A program made the translations under genes and the position numbers. From an uncultured Collinsella sp. (GTDB taxonomy: Bacteria > Actinomycetota > Coriobacteriia > Coriobacteriales > Coriobacteriaceae): a DNA stretch of 31,597 nucleotides. The notes beneath the pieces were generated by a model, which saw nothing but the letters and a program-made list of their open reading frames with translations, was not told the origin of the DNA and did no database searches. Location of the stretch: NCBI GenBank assembly GCA_905207425.1, contig CAJLLB010000007.1, forward strand, positions 1 through 31,597, given 5' to 3'. Shown here piece by piece: positions 7,397 through 14,327 of the stretch. Numbering within the stretch: position 1 is the first letter of the stretch; each line of letters begins with the position of its first letter.

Positions 7397-8335
7397 TTAT
7401 CCGTGGAGAAATGCGTATGCTCTGGTTGCCGCTATGGCTCCATCAGAAACGGCGGTCACAACCTGACGTAAAAGCTTGGAACGGATGTCGCCAGCGGCAA
7501 ATAGACCTGGCGTGCGGGTCGCCATGGATTCATCAGTCAGAATGCCGCCATCAGGCGCCAGATCGACTAGATGCTCAACAAGCTCGGTATGGGGTTGCGT
7601 CCCGGTAAAGACAAAGATACCAAACGAGCCGGGCTCAAATGAATCGGTATGAGTCTCACCGGATGCATTGTCCTTAAAGGTAATCGTCGTTGGCATGGCT
7701 TCGCCCGAGAGCTCCACAATACTAGTTTGGTACCTAACTGAAATATTATCTTTTGCAAGAACTTTTTGAACCACACCATCGGGGGCACGGAACTGATCGC
7801 GGCGCAAAACGATGGTCACGCTGCTGGCGATTTCTGACAAGAACAGAGCTTCCTCGCATGCCGAATTGCCACCACCGATTACAAAGACCTGTTTGCCACG
7901 GAAGAACATGCCGTCACACGTCGCGCAATACGAAACGCCACGACCGCGATACGTATCCTCGCCAGCGAAACCTGCCGGACGCGGCGTGGCACCCATGCAA
8001 GCGATAACACTCCTAGCCGTCGTATCACCAACATCGTGATGAACGGTAAACAATTTGGAGCCGGCATCGTAATCGACACCCGTCACCATGCTCCATTCAA
8101 CCTGAGCCCCTAGGCCTTCTGCATGTTGTTGGAATCGCTCACCGAGTTCAGCGCCGCTCAGTAGCGGAATGCCCGGATAGTTCTCGACCTCATTGGTTGT
8201 GGCGATCTGTCCTCCCGACATGCCCTGCTCAATCACGGTCGTCGTTAGGTTGGCGCGCGCCGCGTAAATGGCTGCAGCATAGCCCGCAGGGCCGCCGCCG
8301 ATAATAGCAACATCGATCGGCTGATGGGTAGTCAT
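7397..8335 (-). CDS. trxB: Thioredoxin-disulfide reductase
   Basis: The 312-residue flavoprotein reduces oxidised thioredoxin with NADPH. The FAD-binding GGGPAG is at 13-18, the redox pair C137-A-T-C140 lies in the NADPH domain, the NADPH-binding GGGNSA is at 154-159, and the second FAD motif GLFAAGD is near the C-terminus. The length is that of bacterial TrxB. The ATG at 8335 is chosen because AGGAGGT precedes it at proper distance; the reading frame extends upstream, but without a ribosome site and into the divergent gene's leader. No thioredoxin gene is adjacent. A terminator follows, so it is probably transcribed alone. Confidence 0.95.
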   Translation of the reverse strand: MTTHQPIDVAIIGGGPAGYAAAIYAARANLTTTVIEQGMSGGQIATTNEVENYPGIPLLSGAELGERFQQHAEGLGAQVEWSMVTGVDYDAGSKLFTVHHDVGDTTARSVIACMGATPRPAGFAGEDTYRGRGVSYCATCDGMFFRGKQVFVIGGGNSACEEALFLSEIASSVTIVLRRDQFRAPDGVVQKVLAKDNISVRYQTSIVELSGEAMPTTITFKDNASGETHTDSFEPGSFGIFVFTGTQPHTELVEHLVDLAPDGGILTDESMATRTPGLFAAGDIRSKLLRQVVTAVSDGAIAATRAYAFLHG

Positions 8336-8410
8336 GAAGAGACCTCCTGTCGAAAGATTGGCGTTCTTTGCGCTCATACCCAAATTTACGTGAACATGAC
8401 ACTCATGCAC

Positions 8411-8416
8411 TACAAT
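8411..8416 (+). promoter_or_regulatory. Possible -10 box of the glycosyltransferase gene
   Basis: TACAAT lies 36 nt before the ATG at 8453, in the divergent region shared with trxB. A clear -35 partner is not visible (TGAACA at 8391 is 14 bp away), so this is tentative. Confidence 0.3.
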
Positions 8417-8452
8417 GATAAATCGCGTAACAAAGCTGAAGGGGAGTTATCG

Positions 8453-9754
8453 ATGGATCAAATGCAGACGAGCAATAGCGCTCCCCTGCCCATGCAAGCT
8501 ACTCCCCAACCGGAGCAAATGACCGTTTCACCTGCACAAAAACCCCTAGTAACCATCGTGCACGCATCGGTTGGATCGGGCCACAAAGCCGCCGCCAACG
8601 CGATTGCACAAGCATTTGACCTTATCAGCGGCACCAAGGGAATCCCTGAGGATGTTGAGATCGAAGTCCTGGATATCCTCGATTTTGGACGTATTAGGTT
8701 CGATGGTAATAAAACAGCAGCTTCGTTTACCGGCGCCACGCGTCCCATATATGACCTAACCTGGCGATACACGTTTACGGGACATCTGCTCTGGGGCGGA
8801 GGCACGGCATGGTCACGTATTATGTTCCCTGCCTTCAACGAATATGTCCGCACCCGCAGGCCCATAGCCGTGGTCGCAACACACATCACGGCGGCCAACG
8901 TCGCTGTGGGTGCCCGCGTCATCACGGGTATCGATTATCCCGTCATCTGCGTACCAACAGACTATGAAGTCGAAGGCTTTTGGCCCCACAAGGACACCGA
9001 TCTGTTCTGCGTAGCCAACGAATTTATGGCCGAGACACTTCGCCCCCGTAAAGTTCCCGAGACCAAAATCCGCATTACAGGCATCCCCATTCGCGCCGGG
9101 TTTGATACGGACTACAATCGCGAGGAAGAACTCGAGAAGTTCAATCTCCCCGCTGACAAGACCGTTGTGTTGGTGATGGCCGGTGCCAGTTTGCCTCAAC
9201 CGTACGTTCGCTTTCGCGCGGAGATGGACCGCACACTCCCCTTCCTGCGCAGCTTCGAGGACATGCACTTTGTCTTTTTGCCGGGCAAGGATGAGGAATA
9301 CGCCACCCGCCTCAAGACGCTCCTCGACGCCATGAAGCTCGAAAACGTCACGGTTCTGGACTACGTGGACGATATGGCAGCCCTCATGCACGGCTGCGAC
9401 CTGGCAATCCTCAAATCGGGCGGACTCACCGTCACCGAATGCCTATGCGCGCATCTGCCGATGATCCTGCTGGGCAAATCATATGGTCAAGAAAAGGCCA
9501 ACACCACCATGCTCACCGGAATGGGCGCCAGCATGCATGTCACCACCGCACGAGAACTCATCGTAACCCTGCGCCATCTGCACGATCATCCCGAATCACT
9601 CAAAGCCCTACTCATCAACGGCGAAGTACTACGCCGCCCCCACGCAGCCGAAGATATAGCCATCGCAACCATGGAGCTCGTAGGCAAACCCCAAAAGCGC
9701 AAACGAGCCTTCTGCCGCTTCTACTGGGGCGGAAAACCCGCGCATATCCGCTAG
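8453..9754 (+). CDS. MGDG-synthase/UgtP-type glycosyltransferase
   Basis: The 433-residue protein has the N-terminal MGDG-synthase domain with the glycine-rich ASVGSGHKAAANAI motif at 38-51, and a GT28-type C-terminal domain with the sugar-nucleotide-binding segment KSGGLTVTECL followed by LPMILLGKSYGQE. Relatives (plant MGD1, Bacillus UgtP) move glucose or galactose from UDP-sugar onto diacylglycerol at the inner membrane face, making glycolipids and anchors for lipoteichoic-type polymers. The sugar and acceptor cannot be read here. The first ~28 residues are Gln/Pro/Met-rich and probably disordered. GGGGAG lies 6 nt before the ATG. No typical terminator follows; instead a 104-nt hairpin element begins 14 nt after the stop. 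Confidence 0.87.
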   Translation: MDQMQTSNSAPLPMQATPQPEQMTVSPAQKPLVTIVHASVGSGHKAAANAIAQAFDLISGTKGIPEDVEIEVLDILDFGRIRFDGNKTAASFTGATRPIYDLTWRYTFTGHLLWGGGTAWSRIMFPAFNEYVRTRRPIAVVATHITAANVAVGARVITGIDYPVICVPTDYEVEGFWPHKDTDLFCVANEFMAETLRPRKVPETKIRITGIPIRAGFDTDYNREEELEKFNLPADKTVVLVMAGASLPQPYVRFRAEMDRTLPFLRSFEDMHFVFLPGKDEEYATRLKTLLDAMKLENVTVLDYVDDMAALMHGCDLAILKSGGLTVTECLCAHLPMILLGKSYGQEKANTTMLTGMGASMHVTTARELIVTLRHLHDHPESLKALLINGEVLRRPHAAEDIAIATMELVGKPQKRKRAFCRFYWGGKPAHIR

Positions 9755-9767
9755 CATTGGACTGTCC

Positions 9768-9871
9768 GCTTACCTGTGGGAGGCCCCTATATATCATCCC
9801 ATGCTCAAACATTCTCGCTGCGCTGCGAAACTGCGTGTGGGACGATATATAGGGGCCTCCCACAGGTAAGC
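9768..9871 (+). repeat. Long hairpin element 1 (104 nt)
   Basis: The arms at 9768-9795 and 9844-9871 are perfect 28-bp complements; after one mismatch the helix continues with TCCCA/TGGGA. The apex (about 9800-9838) contains CAAACATTCTCGC and GCGAAACTGCG. The same apex, on the other strand, occurs in element 2 at 10030-10132, while the outer stems differ but stay fully paired. The element lies directly after the glycosyltransferase gene. There is no T-tract. Confidence 0.85.
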
Positions 9872-9896
9872 TGCGTTAACGTACTAGCGGCTATAC

Positions 9897-9930
9897 CAGA
9901 TTCCCCACCAGTAGAATCTGAAAAGGGGAA
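9897..9930. repeat. Small alternative hairpins between the long elements
   Basis: CAGATTC (9897-9903) pairs with GAATCTG (9914-9920); alternatively TTCCCC (9901-9906) pairs with GGGGAA (9925-9930). The two helices exclude each other. No coding sequence is seen around them. Confidence 0.4.
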
Positions 9931-9947
9931 CCAGAAAATATAAATAC

Positions 9948-9996
9948 AGTAAGTCGATGCGACAAAGGAGGCGTCCCTTTATCGCATCGACTTACT
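9948..9996 (-). terminator. Strong hairpin, possible terminator of the nrdR-dut transcript
   Basis: A perfect 15-bp stem (9948-9962 with 9982-9996) continues after one mismatch with AAAGG/CCTTT around a 7-nt loop. On the minus strand it is followed by a T-rich tail, TGTATTTATATTTTC. It lies about 150 nt beyond the dut stop, with element 2 between. Confidence 0.55.
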
Positions 9997-10029
9997 AGAA
10001 AAGTAAATATTGTTTCAAGCGAGTAGCCG

Positions 10030-10132
10030 CCCGCCCGGGGCTTACCTATATCGTTCCACGCGCAGTTTCGCAGCGAGCGAAGCGACGCGAGAATGTTTGA
10101 ACATGGAATGATATAGGTAAGCCCCGGGCGGG
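10030..10132 (-). repeat. Long hairpin element 2 (103 nt)
   Basis: The arms at 10030-10052 and 10110-10132 are perfect 23-bp complements, continued by GTTCCA/TGGAAT with one G-T pair. Read on the minus strand, the apex begins CATG, then TTCAAACATTCTCGC, and ends GCGAAACTGCGCG, matching element 1 with an extra ~10 nt in the middle. It begins 17 nt after the dut stop, in the same orientation relative to dut as element 1 has to the glycosyltransferase gene. Confidence 0.85.
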
Positions 10133-10148
10133 AGGGATACGAGTACCC

Positions 10149-10592
10149 CTAGGCGACGCCGCTGGAGCCGAAGCCTCCGTTGCCTCGGTCGGTTTTGTCT
10201 AGTTCGTCTACCTCTATGAGGTTGACCGTGGGGACTTCTTGGATGACGAGTTGGGCTATGCGGTCGCCTTTGTTGATTTGGATGTTGTTGGAGGGGTCCA
10301 GGTTGATGAGGATAACCTTGAGTTCTCCTCGGTAGTGGGCGTCGATGAGGCCCGGCGTGTTAACTATAGACAGGCCCTGCTTGATGGCCAAGCCGCTGCG
10401 GGGCTGGACGAAGCCGGCGTAGCCATCGGGCAAGGCGATGGCCAGCCCAGTAGAGACCAGACGACGTTCGAAGGGCTTCAGGACGCAGTCCTCGTTGGAG
10501 CGCAAATCCAAGCCGGCATCGGTGGGATGGGCGTATTTGGGAAGCTCGACGGTGGGGTCGAGACGCTTTATGTTGACGGTAATGTTGGACAT
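10149..10592 (-). CDS. dut: dUTP diphosphatase
   Basis: The 147-residue trimer-type dUTPase hydrolyses dUTP to dUMP and pyrophosphate, keeping uracil out of DNA and feeding thymidylate synthesis. All five family motifs are present: DAGLDL at 25-30, PRSGL at 64-68, [10 protein letters not shown] at 81-90, GDRIAQ at 109-114, and the glycine-rich [10 protein letters not shown] at 136-145. It begins 4 nt after the nrdR stop, with AAGGTG at the end of nrdR as ribosome site. It is therefore in an operon with nrdR, a sensible pairing of two genes that control deoxynucleotide pools. Confidence 0.96.
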   Translation of the reverse strand: MSNITVNIKRLDPTVELPKYAHPTDAGLDLRSNEDCVLKPFERRLVSTGLAIALPDGYAGFVQPRSGLAIKQGLSIVNTPGLIDAHYRGELKVILINLDPSNNIQINKGDRIAQLVIQEVPTVNLIEVDELDKTDRGNGGFGSSGVA

Positions 10593-10596
10593 GGAA

Positions 10597-11040
10597 TCAC
10601 CTTAGCTTGTCGAGCTCTTGCAGAAACTCATCGACGTCTTTGAAATCGCGGTAGACCGAGGCAAAGCGGATGTAGGCCACCTTGTCGATCTTGGCCAAGC
10701 GCTTGAGCACCATGTCACCCAACTCATGGGACGTGACGGCCGTCAGCGTGCGAGAGCGCAGCTCGACCTCGATGTCGTCGATAATCTCATTGAGCTTCTT
10801 AGTATCGATATCACGCTTGATGGTGGCGCGCATCAAGCCGACGAGCAGCTTATTGCGATCGAACCGCTGCTTGGTTCCGTCTGACTTAATGACCTCGATT
10901 GGGTCTTCGCATCGCTCAAACGTTGTAAAGCGATAGTTACACGAACAACATTCGCGACGGCGCTTAATGGTGTTATTTGACTCCTGCATACGGGAATCAA
11001 CGACGCGGGTATGTGCCTTGCCACATTTGGGACAGCGCAT
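10597..11040 (-). CDS. nrdR: Transcriptional repressor NrdR
   Basis: The 147-residue protein has an N-terminal zinc ribbon (C3-x2-C6 and C31-x2-C34, with RRRECCSC and RFTTFE) and an ATP-cone domain at about 46-136. NrdR senses ATP/dATP and represses ribonucleotide reductase genes. The family length is matched exactly. AGAGGAGG precedes the ATG, but start codon and ribosome site lie in an unusual 12-bp inverted repeat (11035-11046 with 11067-11078). The gene sits between the LysM/YneA-like gene and dut, an order known from actinobacteria (lexA, LysM gene, nrdR). Confidence 0.96.
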   Translation of the reverse strand: MRCPKCGKAHTRVVDSRMQESNNTIKRRRECCSCNYRFTTFERCEDPIEVIKSDGTKQRFDRNKLLVGLMRATIKRDIDTKKLNEIIDDIEVELRSRTLTAVTSHELGDMVLKRLAKIDKVAYIRFASVYRDFKDVDEFLQELDKLR

Positions 11041-11078
11041 GGTACCTCCTCTTAAACGATAACAAGGGTACCATGCGC
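11035..11078 (-). promoter_or_regulatory. Inverted repeat enclosing the nrdR start codon
   Basis: GCGCATGGTACC (11035-11046) and GGTACCATGCGC (11067-11078) are perfect 12-bp complements with a 20-nt loop. On the minus-strand mRNA the 3' arm contains the ATG, the second codon and part of the ribosome site, while the rest of the site is in the loop. Folding would block nrdR translation. Confidence 0.6.
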
Positions 11079-11091
11079 AGCGCGATAATGA

Positions 11092-11544
11092 TTACGAACG
11101 AGCAGGAACCTTAAGATGCGCACCGGCGGCGAGCGAACCATGCTCCAGATGATTGACGTTACGGATCATGTCGGAAGTCTCTTGCGTGGAAAGGCCTTCG
11201 ATAGGATATTCCTCGGCAAGCGACCAAAGAGAATCACCAGGCTGAACGCGAATAGTCTCGTAGGTAACGTTGGAAACGGACTCGGCATACGCGGCGTGAC
11301 GAGCGCTAAAGACCGACGTAGCGAGGACAACGAAGAGCGTAAGCGCAACGGCAACGGCGACAATCGTCGGAACCTTCAGGGCAACGCGGGCCGGCGCAAC
11401 TACAGCCTGCTGATTGCGAGCAGACTTTACGGTCAAAGGCTGAAAGCCGGAGCGGCCACCCTGAACAACCGTAAAAGTGGGTTCTGCAGGCGTCTCGAGT
11501 TTAAGGGCAAGGTTTCCCTGGACCATATTCGTTGCGTTCATCAT
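11092..11544 (-). CDS. LysM-domain membrane protein, YneA/Rv2719c-like SOS cell-division inhibitor
   Basis: The 150-residue protein has a cytoplasmic N-terminal part, one transmembrane helix at about 58-80, and a C-terminal LysM domain (about 96-147: TIRVQPGDSLWSLAEEY, ending LKVPAR) that would lie outside the membrane and bind peptidoglycan. It is divergent from lexA behind a promoter carrying SOS boxes. This matches YneA of Bacillus, DivS of Corynebacterium and Rv2719c of Mycobacterium, small proteins that delay division during DNA damage. Function is inferred from architecture, position and SOS boxes. AGGAG lies 3 nt before the first ATG and 6 nt before the second (11541), so the second may be the true start. 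The nrdR gene follows after 51 nt. Confidence 0.85.
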   Translation of the reverse strand: MMNATNMVQGNLALKLETPAEPTFTVVQGGRSGFQPLTVKSARNQQAVVAPARVALKVPTIVAVAVALTLFVVLATSVFSARHAAYAESVSNVTYETIRVQPGDSLWSLAEEYPIEGLSTQETSDMIRNVNHLEHGSLAAGAHLKVPARS

Positions 11545-11611
11545 GTTCTCCTCTCGCGTGTTTTGCTGAGAACAGTTTTATCAAGCCGCGCGGACAAAAA
11601 TGTCTAGCGCG

Positions 11612-11625
11612 AGAACGAATGTTCG
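11612..11625. promoter_or_regulatory. SOS (LexA) box 1
   Basis: AGAACGAATGTTCG differs from the Gram-positive consensus CGAAC-N4-GTTCG at one outer base. It covers the predicted start of transcription of the LysM gene. Confidence 0.72.
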
Positions 11626-11631
11626 GTTATT

Positions 11632-11659
11632 ATTATCTTCGAACAGTTGTTCCTGTCAA
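11632..11659 (-). promoter_or_regulatory. Promoter of the LysM gene
   Basis: On the minus strand, TTGACA (11659-11654) and GATAAT (11637-11632) are separated by 16 bp. SOS box 2 fills the spacer, so bound LexA would exclude RNA polymerase. Confidence 0.75.
11640..11653. promoter_or_regulatory. SOS (LexA) box 2
   Basis: CGAACAGTTGTTCC differs from CGAAC-N4-GTTCG at one outer base. It lies between the -35 and -10 boxes of the LysM gene. Confidence 0.8.
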
Positions 11660-11667
11660 GCAAAATT

Positions 11668-11681
11668 CGAACATTTGTTTG
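11668..11681. promoter_or_regulatory. SOS (LexA) box 3
   Basis: CGAACATTTGTTTG matches the relaxed consensus CGAAC-N4-GTTYG. It lies 24 bp before the lexA start codon and would repress lexA itself. Confidence 0.8.
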
Positions 11682-11704
11682 ACATGGGTAGAGAGGATGC
11701 CCTG

Positions 11705-12349
11705 ATGGCTCGCAAAATTACCAAGCGTCAGCAGCAAATTTACGACTTCATCAAGGAATATCAGCAGGAGAAGGGTTATCCGCCCAGTGTGCGCGAGATG
11801 GCATCTGCCGTGGGCCTTTCCTCCCCCAGCACCGTGCACGCCCACTTATCTGCCTTGGAGGCGCGCGGGCTGCTCAAGCGCGATGCCACCAAACCGCGCG
11901 CCCTGGAACTCTTTAACGAGGACGGCTCCTCTGTCTCAATTTCTAAATCTGACGAGCCCACCGCACCTCGCGGAACGGTCTCGCTACCGCTCGTTGGTCG
12001 CGTCGCGGCTGGGATTCCCATTCTGGCCGAGCAGAATATCGAAGACACTTTTACTATCCCGACCGAAATCGCCACTGATCAGGGTTCCTTTATCCTTGAG
12101 GTGCATGGGAGCTCAATGATCAATGTCGGCATCTTCAATGGCGATTACATCATCGTCCGTGAACAAAAGAGTGCCATGAACGGCGAAATCGTCGTGGCCA
12201 TGATTGATGGTTCAGCGACCGTCAAGACGTTCTACAAGGAGCAGGGACGCGTACGCCTACAGCCTGAGAATGACACCATGGAGCCTATCTATGCAACAAA
12301 TCCCGTTATTTTGGGCAAAGTCGTCGGCTTGATGCGCCGGTTCTCGTAA
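11705..12349 (+). CDS. lexA: SOS repressor LexA
   Basis: The 214-residue repressor has an N-terminal winged helix (about 1-70, with the recognition region SPSTVHAHLSALEARG) and a C-terminal S24 self-cleavage domain. The cleavage bond is A102-G103, the catalytic serine S137 (GSSM) and the lysine K174 (TVK). After DNA damage the RecA filament triggers cleavage and frees SOS genes; here those include the LysM gene, lexA itself and recA. The ATG at 11705 has AGAGGA 8 nt upstream; an ATG at 11684 in the same frame lacks a ribosome site. The DUF1624 gene overlaps the stop codon (TAATG). Confidence 0.97.
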   Translation: MARKITKRQQQIYDFIKEYQQEKGYPPSVREMASAVGLSSPSTVHAHLSALEARGLLKRDATKPRALELFNEDGSSVSISKSDEPTAPRGTVSLPLVGRVAAGIPILAEQNIEDTFTIPTEIATDQGSFILEVHGSSMINVGIFNGDYIIVREQKSAMNGEIVVAMIDGSATVKTFYKEQGRVRLQPENDTMEPIYATNPVILGKVVGLMRRFS

Positions 12350-13053
12350 TGCAAAAACGCATCACCATCTTTGATACCGTCCGCGGGTTTACGATGATTT
12401 CAATGGCAGGTTTTCACGCTTGCTACGATCTCGCCTACCTGTACGGTTGGGATATGCCCTGGTTTACCCAGACTGTCTTTCAAGACATCTGGCGCGCCAG
12501 CATCAGCTGGGTATTCTTGTTTATCGCGGGTTGGATGTGCACTCTTTCGCGCAACAATATCAAACGTGCCGCCAAATACGCCTTAGCAGCACTCGTCGTC
12601 TGGCTGGCAACAACACTTGTCTCAGTCGATGATTCGGTTAATTTTGGCATCATCTACTGCATGGCCGCATGTACCGGCATCGTGGCGTTGACCGATCCCG
12701 TCCTTAAAAAGATATCAGCGAGATGGGGCATGTCCCTATGCCTTGTGATGTTCGCCCTCACCTGGAGCATCCCCAAAACAATCTACCCTGTCCCCTACCT
12801 GGCGTGGCTGGGATTTCCGAGCCCTGGGTTTGTCTCAGGTGATTACTACCCCATCATCCCGTTTATCTTTATGTATCTTGCAGGATACTTCGCCGCACAT
12901 ATAGCGCAGGGAATCGATAAGACCGTCCCTAGCTGGGCCTACGCCAACTCCCTGCCGGCGCTCGCCAGCCTTGGACGTTATGCACTACCCTTTTATCTGC
13001 TGCATCAGCCCATTATACTGGGCATTTTGGAGCTCGCCTACTCGGTGCGATAA
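12349..13053 (+). CDS. DUF1624 integral membrane protein (HGSNAT-catalytic-domain-like)
   Basis: The 234-residue protein has about six to seven hydrophobic segments. Near the N-terminus it carries RGFTMISMAGFHACYDLAY (12-30), with H23 and D27, the pattern of the DUF1624 / heparan-alpha-glucosaminide N-acetyltransferase catalytic domain. Relatives are thought to move acyl groups across the membrane to sugars, but the substrate is unknown. The ATG overlaps the lexA stop by one base, so it is co-translated with lexA and should be co-transcribed under SOS control. Its last 16 bp overlap the 3' end of convergent hflX. No terminator is seen between the two. Confidence 0.8.
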   Translation: MQKRITIFDTVRGFTMISMAGFHACYDLAYLYGWDMPWFTQTVFQDIWRASISWVFLFIAGWMCTLSRNNIKRAAKYALAALVVWLATTLVSVDDSVNFGIIYCMAACTGIVALTDPVLKKISARWGMSLCLVMFALTWSIPKTIYPVPYLAWLGFPSPGFVSGDYYPIIPFIFMYLAGYFAAHIAQGIDKTVPSWAYANSLPALASLGRYALPFYLLHQPIILGILELAYSVR

Positions 13054-14327
13054 CGCTCGAGCCGCGGTGCGACACGAGCCGGCAGTTTCGCCACAATACG
13101 AACGCCATCCTCAAGATATTCCTCATGCAAAAGGGTCCCCTGCTCATGCACGAGTGTAATGAGCGCACCTTCACGATATGGAATGTCGGCTGAAAGCAGT
13201 ACATCGGTGGCAGCTGCCTCGCGAGCAATGCGATCGACGAGATCGTCGAGCCCCTCGCCCGTTTGGGCCGAGAACAGAACGGCTTCCGGAAAACGACGAC
13301 GGAAACTTAATCGATCAACGCTATCGAGAAGATCGATTTTATTGAATACGGTCAGCGTTAGGCGCTCTCCGGCGCCGATCTCATCAAGCACGCGGTCGAC
13401 AGCCTCCAGCTGTCGCTCATAGTCCTCGTCAGACGCATCTACGACTTTGAGAATTAGATCGGCACCCAACACCTCGGACAGCGTCGATTTAAAGGCATCG
13501 ACAAGACCATGCGGCAGCTTTTGAATAAAGCCGACGGTATCGGTAATCGTCATTCCGCGACCGCCGGGCAGGCGATACGAACGCGTCGTCGGGTCGAGCG
13601 TAGCAAACAGCTTGTCCTGCGAAAGTACCGTAGAGCCTGTCAGGCGATTGAGCAACGTCGATTTACCGGCATTGGTATAACCGGCTAACGCGACGCGAAA
13701 CGCCGGTGACTCAATACGACTCTTGGATTGAACATCACGACGCTGTTCAACCTGCTTGATCTCACGACGAAGCGCAGCGATCTTATTACGAATGAGGCGA
13801 CGGTCGACCTCGAGCTGACTTTCGCCCTGACCAAAGCGTGAGCCGATGCCGCCGCGCGTCTGTTCCTTGGCGAGATGGCTCCACATGCCGCGCAGACGAG
13901 GCAACAGATATTGAAGCTGCGCCAGCTGTACCTGTAGGCGTCCCTCACGCGTCTGAGCATGCAGGCCAAAGATATCCAAGATCAGTGCCGTACGATCGAT
14001 AATCTTTACCGGCTCGCCCACGGCTTTCTCCAAATAGGATTGCTGCGAGGGCGTCAGGTCGTCGTCAAAAATAACGACATCGGCATCCATGCGATGTACC
14101 AGACCGCACAGCTCCTCTACCTTACCGGAACCGATAAATGATTTGGGATACGGCTTTACCAAACGCTGAGACAAGCGAGCCACGCACTGGGCACCAGCCG
14201 TGTGGGCAAGGCGCTCCAGCTCATCGAGCGATCGATCGAGTGGCCATGCATTGTCGCGCCACTCAACACCAACCAAAATGGCACGCTCGGGCTCGGGTGC
14301 CGTGGGAACAAGGGGGAAACGAGCCAT
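13038..14327 (-). CDS. hflX: GTPase HflX
   Basis: The 429-residue protein has the HflX N-terminal domain (about 10-205, including GSGKVEEL and the glycine-rich RGGIGSRFGQGE at 158-169) and a TRAFAC GTPase domain. G1 is GYTNAGKS at 216-223, G3 is DTVGF, and G4 is NKID. HflX binds the 50S subunit and splits or rescues stalled ribosomes. The start overlaps the miaA stop (TAATG), so it is translationally coupled, as hflX is to miaA in many bacteria. The 3' end overlaps the convergent DUF1624 gene by 16 bp. Confidence 0.95.
   Translation of the reverse strand: MARFPLVPTAPEPERAILVGVEWRDNAWPLDRSLDELERLAHTAGAQCVARLSQRLVKPYPKSFIGSGKVEELCGLVHRMDADVVIFDDDLTPSQQSYLEKAVGEPVKIIDRTALILDIFGLHAQTREGRLQVQLAQLQYLLPRLRGMWSHLAKEQTRGGIGSRFGQGESQLEVDRRLIRNKIAALRREIKQVEQRRDVQSKSRIESPAFRVALAGYTNAGKSTLLNRLTGSTVLSQDKLFATLDPTTRSYRLPGGRGMTITDTVGFIQKLPHGLVDAFKSTLSEVLGADLILKVVDASDEDYERQLEAVDRVLDEIGAGERLTLTVFNKIDLLDSVDRLSFRRRFPEAVLFSAQTGEGLDDLVDRIAREAAATDVLLSADIPYREGALITLVHEQGTLLHEEYLEDGVRIVAKLPARVAPRLERYRTE

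Noticed and set aside
9784..9855. CTATATATC / GATATATAG in element 1 resembling NrdR boxes, not far from nrdR-dut
   Set aside because: The sequence is part of the perfectly paired stem, lies downstream of genes rather than in a promoter, and matches the NrdR consensus only in the AT core.
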